Assembly: GCA_028023455.1 (NCBI GenBank)
Contig: JAQFVV010006354.1
Coordinates: forward strand, 2,531,684 to 2,595,683
Source: Epiperipatus broadwayi
Lineage: Eukaryota; Onychophora; Udeonychophora; Euonychophora; Peripatidae
Direction of reading: 5' to 3'
Length of the DNA: 64,000 nt
A model generated the notes under the pieces. The model was not told the origin of the DNA. It did no database searches and worked only from the letters and a program-made list of their open reading frames with translations. This document shows positions 35,665 to 47,161 of this stretch, piece by piece (positions within the stretch are counted from its first letter, which is position 1; each line of letters begins with the position of its first letter). Position numbers and translations under genes: made by a program.

Positions 35665-36331
35665 CTGTCAACAACTAGAAAACTAAATTAAATGGCTGAG
35701 TGCTTGCAAAAAGATGTACTTCTCATATTCATAGCCGGTTATGATTCTTTCTTGGAAATCATTATATAAATAAATAAATACCATATGAAAATTCTATGCA
35801 GATGAGTAACTAAGACCATCTTTTAGATATAATACTAAAGACACTATAGCTTTTGATCAGACCCCAGAGGCTGTGTACAGAGTGGCATGCCCTCATAATG
35901 GATGCAAAGGAACATACTATGGTGAAGCAAGAGCTAACATAGCTACTAGGATATTACAACACATGTATAGGTACAATAAGGCACAGACTGATCCAGAATT
36001 CACTTCAATTTTTTCACAACATCAAATGTGTCAGGACATGTGTTTGAACCCACATCTGCAAAATTAGTTTGTGCTGAGAGGCATGATATTAGGCAAAAGG
36101 TAAAAGAAGCTTACTTTATAGCAGAGAACTCCTTCTCCATTAATCGTAAGGATGCTTGTTTTGCTATATCTAAAAGATGGTCTTAGTTACTCATTTGCAT
36201 AGAATTTGCATATGGCATTTATTTATTTATATAATGATTTCAAAGAAAGAACCATAACTGGCTATGAATATGAGAAGTATATCTTCTCGAAAGTGCTCAT
36301 CCATTTAATTTACTTTTCTATTTGTTAACAG
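35665..36331 (+). mobile_element. Penelope-like element remnant with inverted arms
   Basis: Arms of about 167 bp (35,665-35,831 and 36,165-36,331) are roughly 90% identical inverted copies, sharing for example CTTCTCATATTCATAGCC and TGAGTAACTAAGACCATCTT in inverted orientation. The right arm begins inside the last codons of the GIY-YIG frame, so the left arm is an inverted copy of the element's 3' end. Truncated copies joined to inverted terminal segments are typical of PLEs. No reverse transcriptase remains. Confidence 0.75.
35840..36186 (+). pseudogene. PLE GIY-YIG endonuclease domain, broken
   Basis: The frame reads AVYRVACPHNGCKGTYYGEA followed by RANIATRILQHMYRYNKAQ. This is the Cys-containing opening, a YIG-type motif (here YYG) and the Arg of the R-x-x-x-H segment of PLE endonucleases. 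After a frame change near 36,060 it resumes with VCAERHDIRQKVKEAYFIAE and NSFSINRKDACF, the conserved Glu-Ala and S-x-N-R-K end, and stops at 36,184-36,186. The live enzyme nicks the target DNA for PLE insertion. It is cut off from any RT. Confidence 0.75.
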
Positions 36332-37075
36332 CTTTATGTTGGAAATGTGATGGCACAATTTAATTTATAATATTTCTAATAATAAAATACTTAGTTCAAT
36401 ATCATAATAAAACCCAAAATAAATATTAACACTAAGACAAAGTACTAAATTATCTATATTCAATAACATATAATTATAGATAACCCAAAATTATACATAT
36501 TAATTTATATTATTTTTCTTGATTCATTAATTTACAACTATAACTTTGGCCCCCTTAAACACATCAAGGGCCAAAGTTGCGGTGCCAAGTTCTTAGTACC
36601 AGTTGTATTTTATAGATTTGGTTATCTTCCTAACACATATCAATGCTGACCATGTTGCAGTGCCAAATTCAAAGTTACCTGTTGTACCCTCACCTCCATG
36701 AATCATAATATATAATAAAATGGGACTAACTCAGATAAATAGTTATGCTCAGATAAAATGCAGATAATTGATAATAAAGATATTCTATGTTAATGTCAAT
36801 TGTTTAACTAGCTCTAACTAATAATAAATAATCATATGTTTCTGTTTTATAAAATAAATAAACAAATATTTATTAAATCATGAGATTATGAAGTGAGATA
36901 CAAATGGTAATATGAATTACATTGAGACAATATCCCACAGGATACCACTTCAATGGCACAATAATACTATCCCCTTTTTTATTACTTCAAATAATATTAT
37001 ATATAGCATTCTTCCAACTTTAACAATAACTAATTAATTAAGATAACACTGATAAATAAATCTTAATCTCTTTAT
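36332..37075. repeat. Hairpin, duplicated segment and repeat shared with 10.2 kb
   Basis: AACTTTGGCCC (from 36,542) and GGGCCAAAGTT (36,568-36,578) form a hairpin. GTTGCGGTGCCAAGTTC (about 36,576) recurs as GTTGCAGTGCCAAATTC (about 36,654), an imperfect 78 bp duplication; on the minus strand both read TTGGCACNGCAAC, which could be a primer-binding site. 36,845-36,990 is the inverted partner of 10,230-10,400. Together these suggest LTR/leader remains of a minus-strand retroelement, perhaps the one whose gag is the 32-35 kb coil. That link is inference. Confidence 0.4.
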
Positions 37076-37159
37076 TCAAAATAATGTAACTAAAATAATC
37101 TCAGGTTCTTAAACTAATTTGATTCACTCAAAATTACTGTAATATCACCCTCAGCTACA

Positions 37160-37335
<176 letters not shown>

Positions 37336-38140
37336 CTTCGATGTATAATTTGATCTTATCTAATTCTCCCCATTATAATTCTTATCAACACTAATAATAA
37401 TAATAAATAAATAATATAGTATAGTCTTTTATCTTTTATATGGCATCTTAAATAAAATATGTGGTAAAAAATCTTATAATGTGAGAATATGTGGCAACAG
37501 ATAATATTATAATTCTGTGTAATATATTTTATAATTAATATATGATCATGATGATAATGTAAATAAAATTTCTGTAATAAATCATATTAGGAAAATACTA
37601 TAATTCTTAAATAATACTCTTGTTTGTATGGTGCAAATATTATCTGTAGTCATATGTTTGTGAAGTGCAAAAATTTGATGTGACGTGGAAAAAATTTGAT
37701 TCAACACATTATTTTATAAAAACAAGTTTAACAAATGTTATTGTGATAGCTTAACAAACAATAAATTATTTACAATATTTACAGTCAACAAATCTTATCT
37801 CATTACAATTTTCATCATCTCAAAATAAAATTTCAAAATAAAAATCTAAGCATCTAAGCCTTCATGCTAACTTAGAACTGCAATATACTTTTTAAAATAT
37901 TTACAACAAATACTATCAATAATCATCATCATGGATATATGTAGAGTTTCACATGTACTAGATACCCTTAAATAATACTATAACATGATTCTATCAAAAT
38001 ATAGATAAATTATGAAAACATAAAATATAAATTACAATAGGATTACTTATTCTACTATAGGTCTATTAATCCATTCTTAATTATTCAAAATAACTCATCA
38101 TGATAGTGCTGATACTACTAGATAAAATATATTATTACGG

Positions 38141-38774
38141 ATATTGGTGATTATTTATCTTTTCGACATATGTGTGTTCAGGTGTATCAGTGTTATGAGA
38201 TGGTGTGGAGAGCGGTGGGTCATGTGAAAATCTGTGCTCATACCCTGTCTATTACATATATAGACACAGGTATATATAAGCCTGTGTATTCCAGCTATTA
38301 CATATTGGAGATGTCTGCCTATCCCTTGTATATGTATTTAATGGATTATGTCCTGTTAATGAGGGGTCAGATTGACCTTAGGTCAACATGGGTGTGACAA
38401 TAATCTCGACCTTAGGGTGGCCTTTGAGCGTTCCATCATCAGATTTTCAATTGGATGGACAGTTGAAGAGTTGGAGTGTGGAGTAGATTGAAGCCTGTCC
38501 ATTGAAGTAGGAGGGCTTGCTATCTTAATATATATCTGAGCACTTGTAGCATATATGTGTAGAGATGGTAATCTGGACCAATTGATGATTGCTGGTTTAG
38601 CATGAAATACGTATATTGGTGATTATTTATCTTTTTGACATATGTGTGTTCAGGTGTATCAGTGTTATGAGATGGTGTGGAGAGTGGTGGGTCATGTGAA
38701 AGTCTGTGCTCATACCCTGTCTATTACATATGTAGACACAGGTATATATAAGCCTGTGTATTCCAGCTATTACA
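38141..38774. mobile_element. Element with 162 bp direct terminal repeats
   Basis: 38,141-38,302 and 38,613-38,774 are direct repeats differing at only about five positions (for example CATATATAGACAC against CATATGTAGACAC), flanking ~310 bp of unique sequence. Each repeat contains TATATAAGCC and ends CAGCTATTACA. The block is absent from copy 1 of the long repeat. The form fits a TRIM-like miniature LTR element or a 472 bp tandem repeat with 1.3 copies. No primer-binding site or polypurine tract is clear. Confidence 0.65.
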
Positions 38775-39479
38775 GTTTATTAATAAAATAAGTGGACTCA
38801 ATTAATAATAGACTTATCATGCATCCTACATTGTACTTGGTATCAATCTAATATAAAACTATATGTATGTGTTAATGCATTTCCTTAAACATAAAATAAT
38901 ATTCATGAAACATAATTTACTTATTCTATTCTTTGTTGCTTCTTTAAATATACTATTCATTAAAAACATCCATTACATATAAGTTAAATAAATATTTTTA
39001 AAATTATTCAAAATTTCCTTGAACAATTTTATCATCATTTACATACTTTCTTAAAAATAGTTTACTGAAATGTATAAAACATTCTATGATTCTTTATCCT
39101 TATTTTAAGTTTTTATTCTCAATCCCATTTGTATTTATTCTTAACATCATTCAAAGTTAGAAAATCTATCTTATCCTCTTCCAAATAACAATCCTTCTAT
39201 TCCAAATTTCTTTATTATTCTTTATCAAAGATACTGTTCTGTACAATGTAGTACTTAGGAATTATGATAAAAATCAGATGCATAGGTTTGAAGAACAAAC
39301 TAAAGTATCAACTCAATAGTAAACACATAAGATAGTCACATGGTAACAGTGCATAAAGAAAAGAGGCCTGGCTTTCTGTCTAATAACCTCCACTAAAATA
39401 ACAATGTCCCAGCTATTTATTCAGCTTTTGGAGCATTAATATTGTACTGGTCAAAATAATATGCTCACTTAACAAGATT

Positions 39480-39615
39480 CACATCCTAAGCAAAAGTACC
39501 TCGAATCCGATCATACTCGAGATACATAGGTCTGGAGCAATCTTGAATTCTAACCTATTTGCCTATTCTTCGAATCTCTGACCCAATGAACAACAATTCT
39601 GATGACACAATAAAA
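39480..39615 (-). repeat. Dispersed repeat, inverted partner of 30,300-30,445
   Basis: On the minus strand this reads GGCAAATAGGTTAGAATTCA, GATTGCTCCAGACCTA and GAGGTACTTTTGCTTAGGAT, matching 30.3 kb. It lies at the left end of the ~2.9 kb insertion in copy 2. Confidence 0.65.
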
Positions 39616-39629
39616 TTATTTTAAATCCG

Positions 39630-39700
39630 TGCCCATAAGCAAAGCGGTAGAGCATAAGATCAGACTGATGATGATGATCGAGATTGGAGTAGCCCAGGAA
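39630..39700 (+). repeat. tRNA-Lys-like SINE head
   Basis: GCCCATAAGCAAAGCGGTAG continuing AGCATAAGATCAGACT resembles the 5' half of animal tRNA-Lys (GCCC..ATAGCTCAG.CGGTAGAGCATCAGACT). A B-box-like GATCGAGATTG follows at about 39,677, at normal A-B spacing, and the segment ends with a GCCC. The anticodon arm and T arm do not pair properly, so this is a tRNA-derived repeat and not a gene. Confidence 0.45.
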
Positions 39701-40039
39701 TTACATATATTATAGTTATGTTCATTAATGCTAAGTTATTAGCTAAAGAAATAATTCTAAATACTAATTAGAAATAATTCAAAACAAAACAGGATTTACA
39801 TGAAATTATATATATTTAATAAATATTAAACGAACGCATATATATATATTACAAAAGATTAAGGAAACGTATGTATATTTTACCAACTAGTTTCACGCTT
39901 AGGACAATATTGTTTATTTACAAGACTTGGGAATTTGTTGATTAAAATCCCCTCTATCACTCATTTAATAAATATAATTTTATAGATACAACTTTATGGT
40001 GATTTATAACTTATGCGGAGTTAATAAGCTAATTAAGGA

Positions 40040-40700
40040 AAACTTTGCTACGGAGCGTTGTGGATGCCGAAAATAAATATAAAAGATTGTGACAGTTTTA
40101 ACAGTAAATGATTTATTTGATAAGGGGCAAAATATATGATTTCAATCATGTATTTCTTAGGAGAACCATTATTTATTCGCATTGTTTGGCAAAGACGTCT
40201 TTTAGAAATAAGAAACAAACAATGTGCTTTATTTACGAGATTATATGATATAATAAATAATTTACATTTGTCTACGTCTATGGGAATCGATAACGCTTTT
40301 GCAAAGAAAGCATTTTAACTCCATGAACAGAACGTATTTTACAAAATGAATCATTGTCTTTAACACATCATTGCGACTTACTGAAGTTAGGTAGACGGTG
40401 ATTAAATTAAGGACAAGAGTAACGGTACTAGCATACATTAAAGAAATCTGGCCTTCATGGCGAATGTGGATATTTTATCATTTTAAAGCATATTTGAAAA
40501 ACGAACTTAGATTTGATATGTCTGCGCATTCTGGCGGAGCGATATTGAAAGAGGGTCTGGGTTTGAGAGCCCAGAATCTGGATGCACTGTTTTCTGCAGC
40601 ACATAATATCATAACCCTCATAAACTTTACGTTCACAGGAAGTAGTGTTCCTAATTACGAACGATGTTAAAAGTAGGATGGGAGCTTTAGACATTCCCAA
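40040..40700 (+). other. Two unidentified open frames inside the insertion
   Basis: Frames of 60 codons (40,136-40,318) and 90 codons (40,398-40,670) on the plus strand, with an 81-codon frame on the minus strand, in less A+T-rich DNA. Readable strings include FIRIVWQRRLLEIRNKQCAL and EIWPSWRMWIFYHFKAYLKN. No family recognised. Because they lie within a block absent from copy 1 they are probably part of the inserted element. Confidence 0.2.
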
Positions 40701-41449
40701 TGACTAAACAATCGAGAAATGGAGAAGATAAAATATCAGAATAAAGGAAATGTATGCCAGCGACATTATTGGACATGAATATCATTTTCTAACATAATTT
40801 TATATAATATTATTTTAGAACTTAGAAATTGTCTAACCTCTTGTGCAATAATCTGTTTTTCAATTCTGAGTCATTTAACAAATCATAATGAATAATAACT
40901 TTTATTTATATTACTAAGCTAATAAAATTTATATTTGAATTCGATTCCCATATATGTATTAATTAAAGAATTTAGCCCTCGGGCGATGGTAAGAAAAGGT
41001 AGAATTTTATATTAGGTGTCGCAATCTTTTATAAAGGCATTTAAACAACAAAACAAAATAAGCATCCACAATAAAATACTTTTAGGTATACAACCAACCT
41101 AGCAAACGATTTCTATTTTAAATAAACAAATGAATATAATTTTACTAATGAAGTTAATTAAAGTCCTGAGATTGATTGATACTGACATATTAGAGAAAAT
41201 AATATATATATTAAACAAAATAAGTTATATATATTTAATTGAGATGCATAAAGTTATATAAACAAATTAAGCGTGAAAGTAACATATATTTAGAATTACA
41301 GAAGTATTAATAAAGGATTATAGAGAGAGAGAGTTTATGAGCAAAATTAGCAAAATATCACAAATGGATCTATGAATTAATTTAGCTACAAATTATAAAT
41401 CACTCGTGAATGTTCGTATTAAAGCAGCTCAAAATTTCATGATTTTAAC

Positions 41450-41765
41450 TAAGATATCAGCATAGCAGCAGGTAGGTTGGCAAATCTACGTCATCTCTTA
41501 TGGCGGGTCAGATGGAATTTTTGACGGCTGGTAAACAGTTCTTTGAGAGAGAAGAAAAAGGTGCTAGATTCCACTACTCACTCTTCATCACGCAGAACTT
41601 GTGTTGGCTTCTTAAGTAATTCAACTCAACTCACTAAAAACTCCTCTGAACTCAACTAAAAACTGAAAGTACCTCAAAGTAAACTAACTTTGTTCTGTAG
41701 TTCCTTTTATAACATTTTAATACCACCCAGAATGCAATTTCATATACCAACCTTATCTCTGTAAT
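41450..41765 (-). promoter_or_regulatory. TATA-like promoter region, minus strand
   Basis: TATAAAAGG on the minus strand starts at 41,711, near the right end of the ~2.9 kb insertion, and is followed downstream by a segment with repeated GAGTT/CAACTCA units (about 41,620-41,680). The position and a strong TATA suggest an LTR promoter facing into the insertion. No initiator at the standard distance is obvious. Confidence 0.3.
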
Positions 41766-42194
41766 CCCTTTAAAAACAACATTTAATTAGCAACATGTTT
41801 TTATACAGATAAGGCTCGAAATACCATTTTTAGCTATTTTAAATCATTCAACAACAACTGATAAACTATTTGTTTTTGATCTTAATTGCGATTAACAATT
41901 TTAATTAAAGGCAACAAGCTGAATTTAAACAAAGATTATTTTTGTATTTCGAGCTTCCCCCACTCTTCTTTGTTGTCACATTAAATACACACATAAAAAT
42001 AATCACAAATATATAAGCAAATATATTTTCCAGCAATAAACATAGCACTAAAATTATTGCTTTACTCATAATATATATATATGTATCACTCAAACTACTG
42101 TTTCATTTTTGCTAAACAAAAATTAATTTTACTAATCTTTAGAATGACCCGGCATACAGTGTGTGAGTGAATGTTATATATCTATAGCCAGGTC

Positions 42195-42290
42195 TAAATT
42201 GCAGACCCCTAGGAGGTTAGTCTAGATGGTAAAACATGAAGCATCGATGATGATTAGACATCGATTGCTTCAATATTTAATGTTAAAGGA
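42195..42290. repeat. tRNA-like/SINE-like fragment
   Basis: GGTTAGTCTAGATGGTAAAA resembles a tRNA A box; GACATCGATTGC resembles a degenerate B box. It ends ATTGCTTCAATATT, shared with the minus strand of the 19.96 kb fragment, which also shares ACATGAAGC. It marks the right end of the insertion in copy 2. Confidence 0.4.
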
Positions 42291-45200
42291 AAACATTGCT
42301 CATGGAAATATACAAGTTACAAGGCTTCATTATCTGTACCTGCATAATTATTAAGATAATAAAACTATTTCTATACCTCATAAAGAAAACCTAAAATAAA
42401 GCATAATCTTGGTTTCATTTTAAAATACTTCATAGTCACTACCTTACAAAATTTCTTTATAGATTTATCAATCTACCTCGCCAAAAATTCTTAAAAACAT
42501 ATTTCTAAAATAACAAATAAATTTGCATATAGAATCAATGATCTAAGTTATTCGATAAGAAAATGTTACTTCACTTATAAAAACTTTTTGAACCCAAATA
42601 CAAATGACAGGTATCAATATGACAAAATCAATACTTCAAACATTGCAAAAAAATAAAGATCTTTTCATAAAAAAATCACATACTTGTATTCAATTACATT
42701 GTATTATATCAGTAATATAATAAATAAAAGTATGCATGTTTTTAAAATAAAATATGATTTCTATATGTTTTAAATGTGTTTAATGTGTTCACACATATTC
42801 ATAAGTTCATACAATAACATTATAAAATATTTGATGATCTAAAAGAGAAATAATAAATACATCATAAACAAATTAATAATTTACAATTATTACCTAAGTA
42901 ATGGTTCTTCTAGTTGATCACTTTTTTAGACATCTTCTTAGTCCCCAATCAATAAAATATTGCATAATATAACACTCAATCAATACTACCGTACTCAAAA
43001 TATTTAAATTAAAAATTATTAAGTTTCCTTTATAGAAATTATAAATATGATATTAGTATATAATTAATATTTTATATGTACCTTTTCTGTCTCTTAATTA
43101 CAAATAAAAAAATAATAATAATAAGGTTACTTTAAAATAAATAAGAAAACAAATCTACATAAACTTTAATCCATGATAAATATTCATTTTTAAAATAAAA
43201 AAATGTTTTTTTTTATTTATTTCCTGACGATTTCTTTACCGACTCCTTGTAGGCAATTGAAACTCCTAAATGCATGTTGCTATGACTACTATCTAAACAC
43301 TTGAAGGCAATATTTTTTCTCCCCAGCACGGTGCATGATCAGTTGATTTCAAATAAAATGAAAATTAAAAAAAAATGGAAGTGCAAAGGAAATTTGACTT
43401 CTGAAAAATCTGGATCCAGCTATGAAAATAATAGCTAATCTTTTCTTGAAAGTTTATAAAATAATGGTCTATTGTTTCTATTATTTAAAACAGTAATTTT
43501 TAGAGATAATTTTAACTTGTAATATACAAAAACAATTCTCTGGGGTCTTCTCATTCCATCAAGATCCTATATCGGCTTGTGGTGTCTTTGACTTTGATAT
43601 GTATTCGGGTGTCCATATAAGTAATTCTGCACATTTTTAGCTATTCCAATAATTTAATATTTAACTATTTCACATACACTAGCATATAGAGTTTTACTGT
43701 TAGGATATTTTCTTAGTGATCCAAAGATATTTTCTTTTCTTGATTAATACTTTCCAATTATCAGTATTTTCAAAAGTTATTAAATACATGTAGTCTTTTT
43801 TTTTAAAGTAAAGGCTTATCACATAAGATATTTTTAATAACTGTCTTCATTTTTCCATCATTTTAGAAGGACGGTTTAAAATACATTGCTTTAAGAAAAT
43901 GTTTTCTTCAAAAGAAACATCTTCTGCATCTTTTATTAAAATAATATTTACTTTAAAATTATTGAAAGATTTTAAAAGATTTTACTATATTACTTTAGGT
44001 CTTACATAAAACTATCTTTCCAAATAAATGCATGTTTTGCTTTTTAACTTTTTCTGAACTTTTCTGTCCAATTCCTCATACAATGGTCAACATGTTATCT
44101 TGACTGATAAAGTATTTGCCTTCATTAACAATATTAAAATTATATTTTTAATTAAAAAATGTACTTTCAACATTTCTTTATACAAATGAATACTTCTTAT
44201 TGGTACCACCATGGTTATATGACATTAAGATTAAATTTTGACAAAATGACTTGACAGGGAATTTTTAGATTCTCAACAGTGCATATTTAAACCAAATAAA
44301 TTTTTAGTTTTTTACATATTCTCTCTTTTTTAAAATACTTTAATTAGTACACTTTTCTATTTTAAAATAAATTATTAGAGTTATTATGGCACTGAATTGA
44401 CTAGCAGAAGGGAAACTTGACTAACAGAAAGCACATTGAAGACAATTAAGCATCTGCTTTTATACCCAATAAATCGATAATGGGATTGGTGGCTTAGACT
44501 TTCATCGGATGGTCTAATTTACATACTCAGTCAAAAGTGCACAATTAAAACTAAAAATAAAATGTATGACTCATCTTTTAAAATATTATTTAATAATACT
44601 AATTCTAAATTAATTTTTCACTTTATTAAAATGAACTAAATATTTTAAAATAACTTTTAAAAACAATATTTTATTAATTTATCCCACATTTAGTTTTTAA
44701 TGTATCTGTTTTTTTAAACAACAAATCTAATTATTATTAACTACATTCGTTTTAAACCCTAATTAAATATTTTACAATAGCTAATTTTTTATATTTTATC
44801 TTGTGGTAGATAATAAATATTTTCAATTCTACAGTATAATTTTAAAGCAGTTTTGAAATTTTATTAGCAAGAAAACTTGCAAGCAGACATGTATGAATAT
44901 TTACATGTCACATGACTTACAATTCAGATAAAATATATCCAATTTTGTCTGAAAATAAAATAAATGTTTAATTGCAACAATTATTATATTAAAAAAATAT
45001 AATATAATTTAGAATAATAATTTTGATACTATAAATTTGAATACACATTTCTCTATCACAAATACTACTTTTTAAATAAATAATTTTAAATACAATTATT
45101 AAATATAATTTTGATTTTAAAACAAACTATCTAGATTATTACTTTTAAAAGTCAGCTTTTACTACTTATTTAAAGACTTATTAATACACTATTTATTATG

Positions 45201-45399
45201 GATGGCTTTTCCTCCCATATACAATTATAACATTTAACTTTCTTTAGCTGTTTTTAATATCCTTAGCATAATTTTATCTATTAAATATTTTTATTTTACT
45301 TTAATTAAGCTTTTAAAAGATTGTCAGCATAACATAGACACCATACCAATAGAATACATCATAAATGTAATTTTTTTTTTAGAAAGTTGATACAATAAA

Positions 45400-45895
45400 T
45401 TTAAAAAATGTGCCAGAAAGATAAAGAATGAAATGAGTTGAAAAAGAAAGACAGAAAGAAGGATAATGTAAAATGCCATGAGAAGATGTAAAGTTTTGGA
45501 GAGAATGATGATGCTGATGAAGAACAGTAGATGAAATGAAAGATGAAGAAGGAAAATAAATGAGGAGAATGAATGGTGCAAGAAGACATAAAATAAAGTG
45601 TAAATGAAAAGAGATGTAGATGAAAATAAACTAAATAGTGATAGAAAAAAGAAGATGGGAAAGATGAAGTTAATATGGAATGAAGATATAAGGTAAGATA
45701 AAGATGAAGATAATGATAAAATGAAATAATGGAATGAAGAAGATGGAAGACATGAAATGTAAGAATAAACTGATGAGGAAGGGAGAGAAATGAGGAAAAT
45801 TAATGATGTAAGAAGACATGAAATGAATTGGAAATGGAAAGAGATGAAGATGAAAATAAAATTTAATGAAGATAATGATAAATATAGACAAACTT
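45400..45895 (+). repeat. ~500 bp polypurine-rich tract with internal duplication
   Basis: The plus strand is overwhelmingly purine with scattered ATG. AAATGAGGAGAATGAATGG (about 45,556) recurs as AAATGAGGAAAATTAATGA (about 45,789), followed in both by GAAGACAT and GATGAAAATAAA, giving an imperfect ~233 bp tandem duplication. The minus-strand Phe/Leu/Ser/His-rich frames are by-products of the composition. Confidence 0.6.
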
Positions 45896-46746
45896 TCCTA
45901 ATCTATTCTATCAGAGAGACTCCTAATGACTTGGCTCAGTGGGATTACAATAAAATCAAGGATGAATGATCATACAGAAATACACAATCAGACAGAGACC
46001 AAATCTAATACCAATGCAAATATCTATTATGGTATATTAATAATTTGACATAAATAATATAAAAGGCAATTTAAATCATTATTTAATAGTTCTTAGAATA
46101 GGCCTACTATCAGACTATATACTTTGAATAACACAAATGATACTTTGTTGGAAGACTATCTCACTAAATTATATTGACAATGCAACAAGAGTAAACAATT
46201 TCACGGGTTTTAAAGCTAAACACTTGTGCAACATAAAAGCTAAAAGTTGCCTAATAAACGATTGCTTGGATGAATAAACAAGTGAGTGAAATCTTGGCTG
46301 ACCATAAGACAACTATCTTATGTTCAATCAGAGCATAATAAAGAAAATATATCAATGTAAAAATTTGATTAGTTAATCTAAATTTAAACCAATTATGGCA
46401 TATTACCCAAGACATCACTCCAGCTGTGAAAAAGACAAGGGTACTTTTTATGCTATTCCACATACTCACAAACAACCTACTAATGATGTTAAATGCTGAT
46501 GGATTTGAATTTTAAATGATAGAAGATAATGTAAGATAATGTGCAGCTTTGAAAATAAATAGTAAATACTCTTCTGAATCATTAATATTCTTCATCTCAC
46601 ATTGCATAATCTTTAGTCTAAGGGGATATAATAATAACTTGAAAATCAATTTTAAAATAAACATTCTATTAAGTATCTGTAATTATGTGATTATTTGGTA
46701 CTGTGATTCAATCTGAGAATCACAAAGATTAGCATGACATTATATA
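45896..46746. other. A+T-rich sequence, nothing recognised
   Basis: No supported feature. Confidence 0.5.
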
Positions 46747-46754
46747 ATTTAAAC

Positions 46755-47153
46755 CAGAGGTCCCCAACCTTTTTGCACTTAAGAGCACATTCTAAAATAT
46801 CGGCCAGGTAGCGGGCACCATTTATTTTTTTCAACAAGATGGTGGGCACCATTTATTTTTTCAATGTAAATTTATAGTTGGATATTGTTAATAATACACA
46901 AAATGTACAAAAAAATATTTATTTCAAAAATAAAATTTTAACATATAATTAACGTTTATATTTTTACGGTGTAAAAGTCTAGTATGTCCTACAATTTGTT
47001 TACAATATAATACAATAATTTATAAGAAATTTTAAAAACTAAATTTATTTGTATCAGATAAATAATTTTTAATCTTATTCGGATAGCGGCTGGCACACAT
47101 AAAATGGTTTGTGGGCACCATGGTGCCCGCGGGCATAGGGTTGGGGACCCCTG
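46755..47153. mobile_element. Non-autonomous hAT element (MITE), 399 bp
   Basis: The left end CAGAGGTCCCCAACC and right end GGTTGGGGACCCCTG are terminal inverted repeats with one mismatch. An exact 8 bp target duplication, ATTTAAAC, lies at 46,747-46,754 and 47,154-47,161. Eight-bp duplications and CAGNGGT-type ends define the hAT superfamily. The interior has a short internal duplication (GCGGGCACCATTTATTTTT against GTGGGCACCATTTATTTTTT) and no transposase, so it would have been moved by an autonomous relative. Confidence 0.92.
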
Positions 47154-47161
47154 ATTTAAAC

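Noticed and set aside
36262-36300. Possible second hammerhead in the PLE right arm: GAGAAG-TATAT-CTTCTC followed by GAAA
   Set aside because: The stem and GAAA are present, but the preceding bases are GAATAT and not CTGANGA, stem I does not form, and the left arm has lost the stem. At best an unrecognisable relic.
38435-38460. CTGATGA on the minus strand inside the direct-repeat element
   Set aside because: No GAAA box or stem II follows at the right distance.
45324-45891. Minus-strand Phe/Leu/Ser/His-rich frames resembling membrane proteins
   Set aside because: They mirror a polypurine tract on the plus strand; there are no conserved features and start sites are arbitrary.
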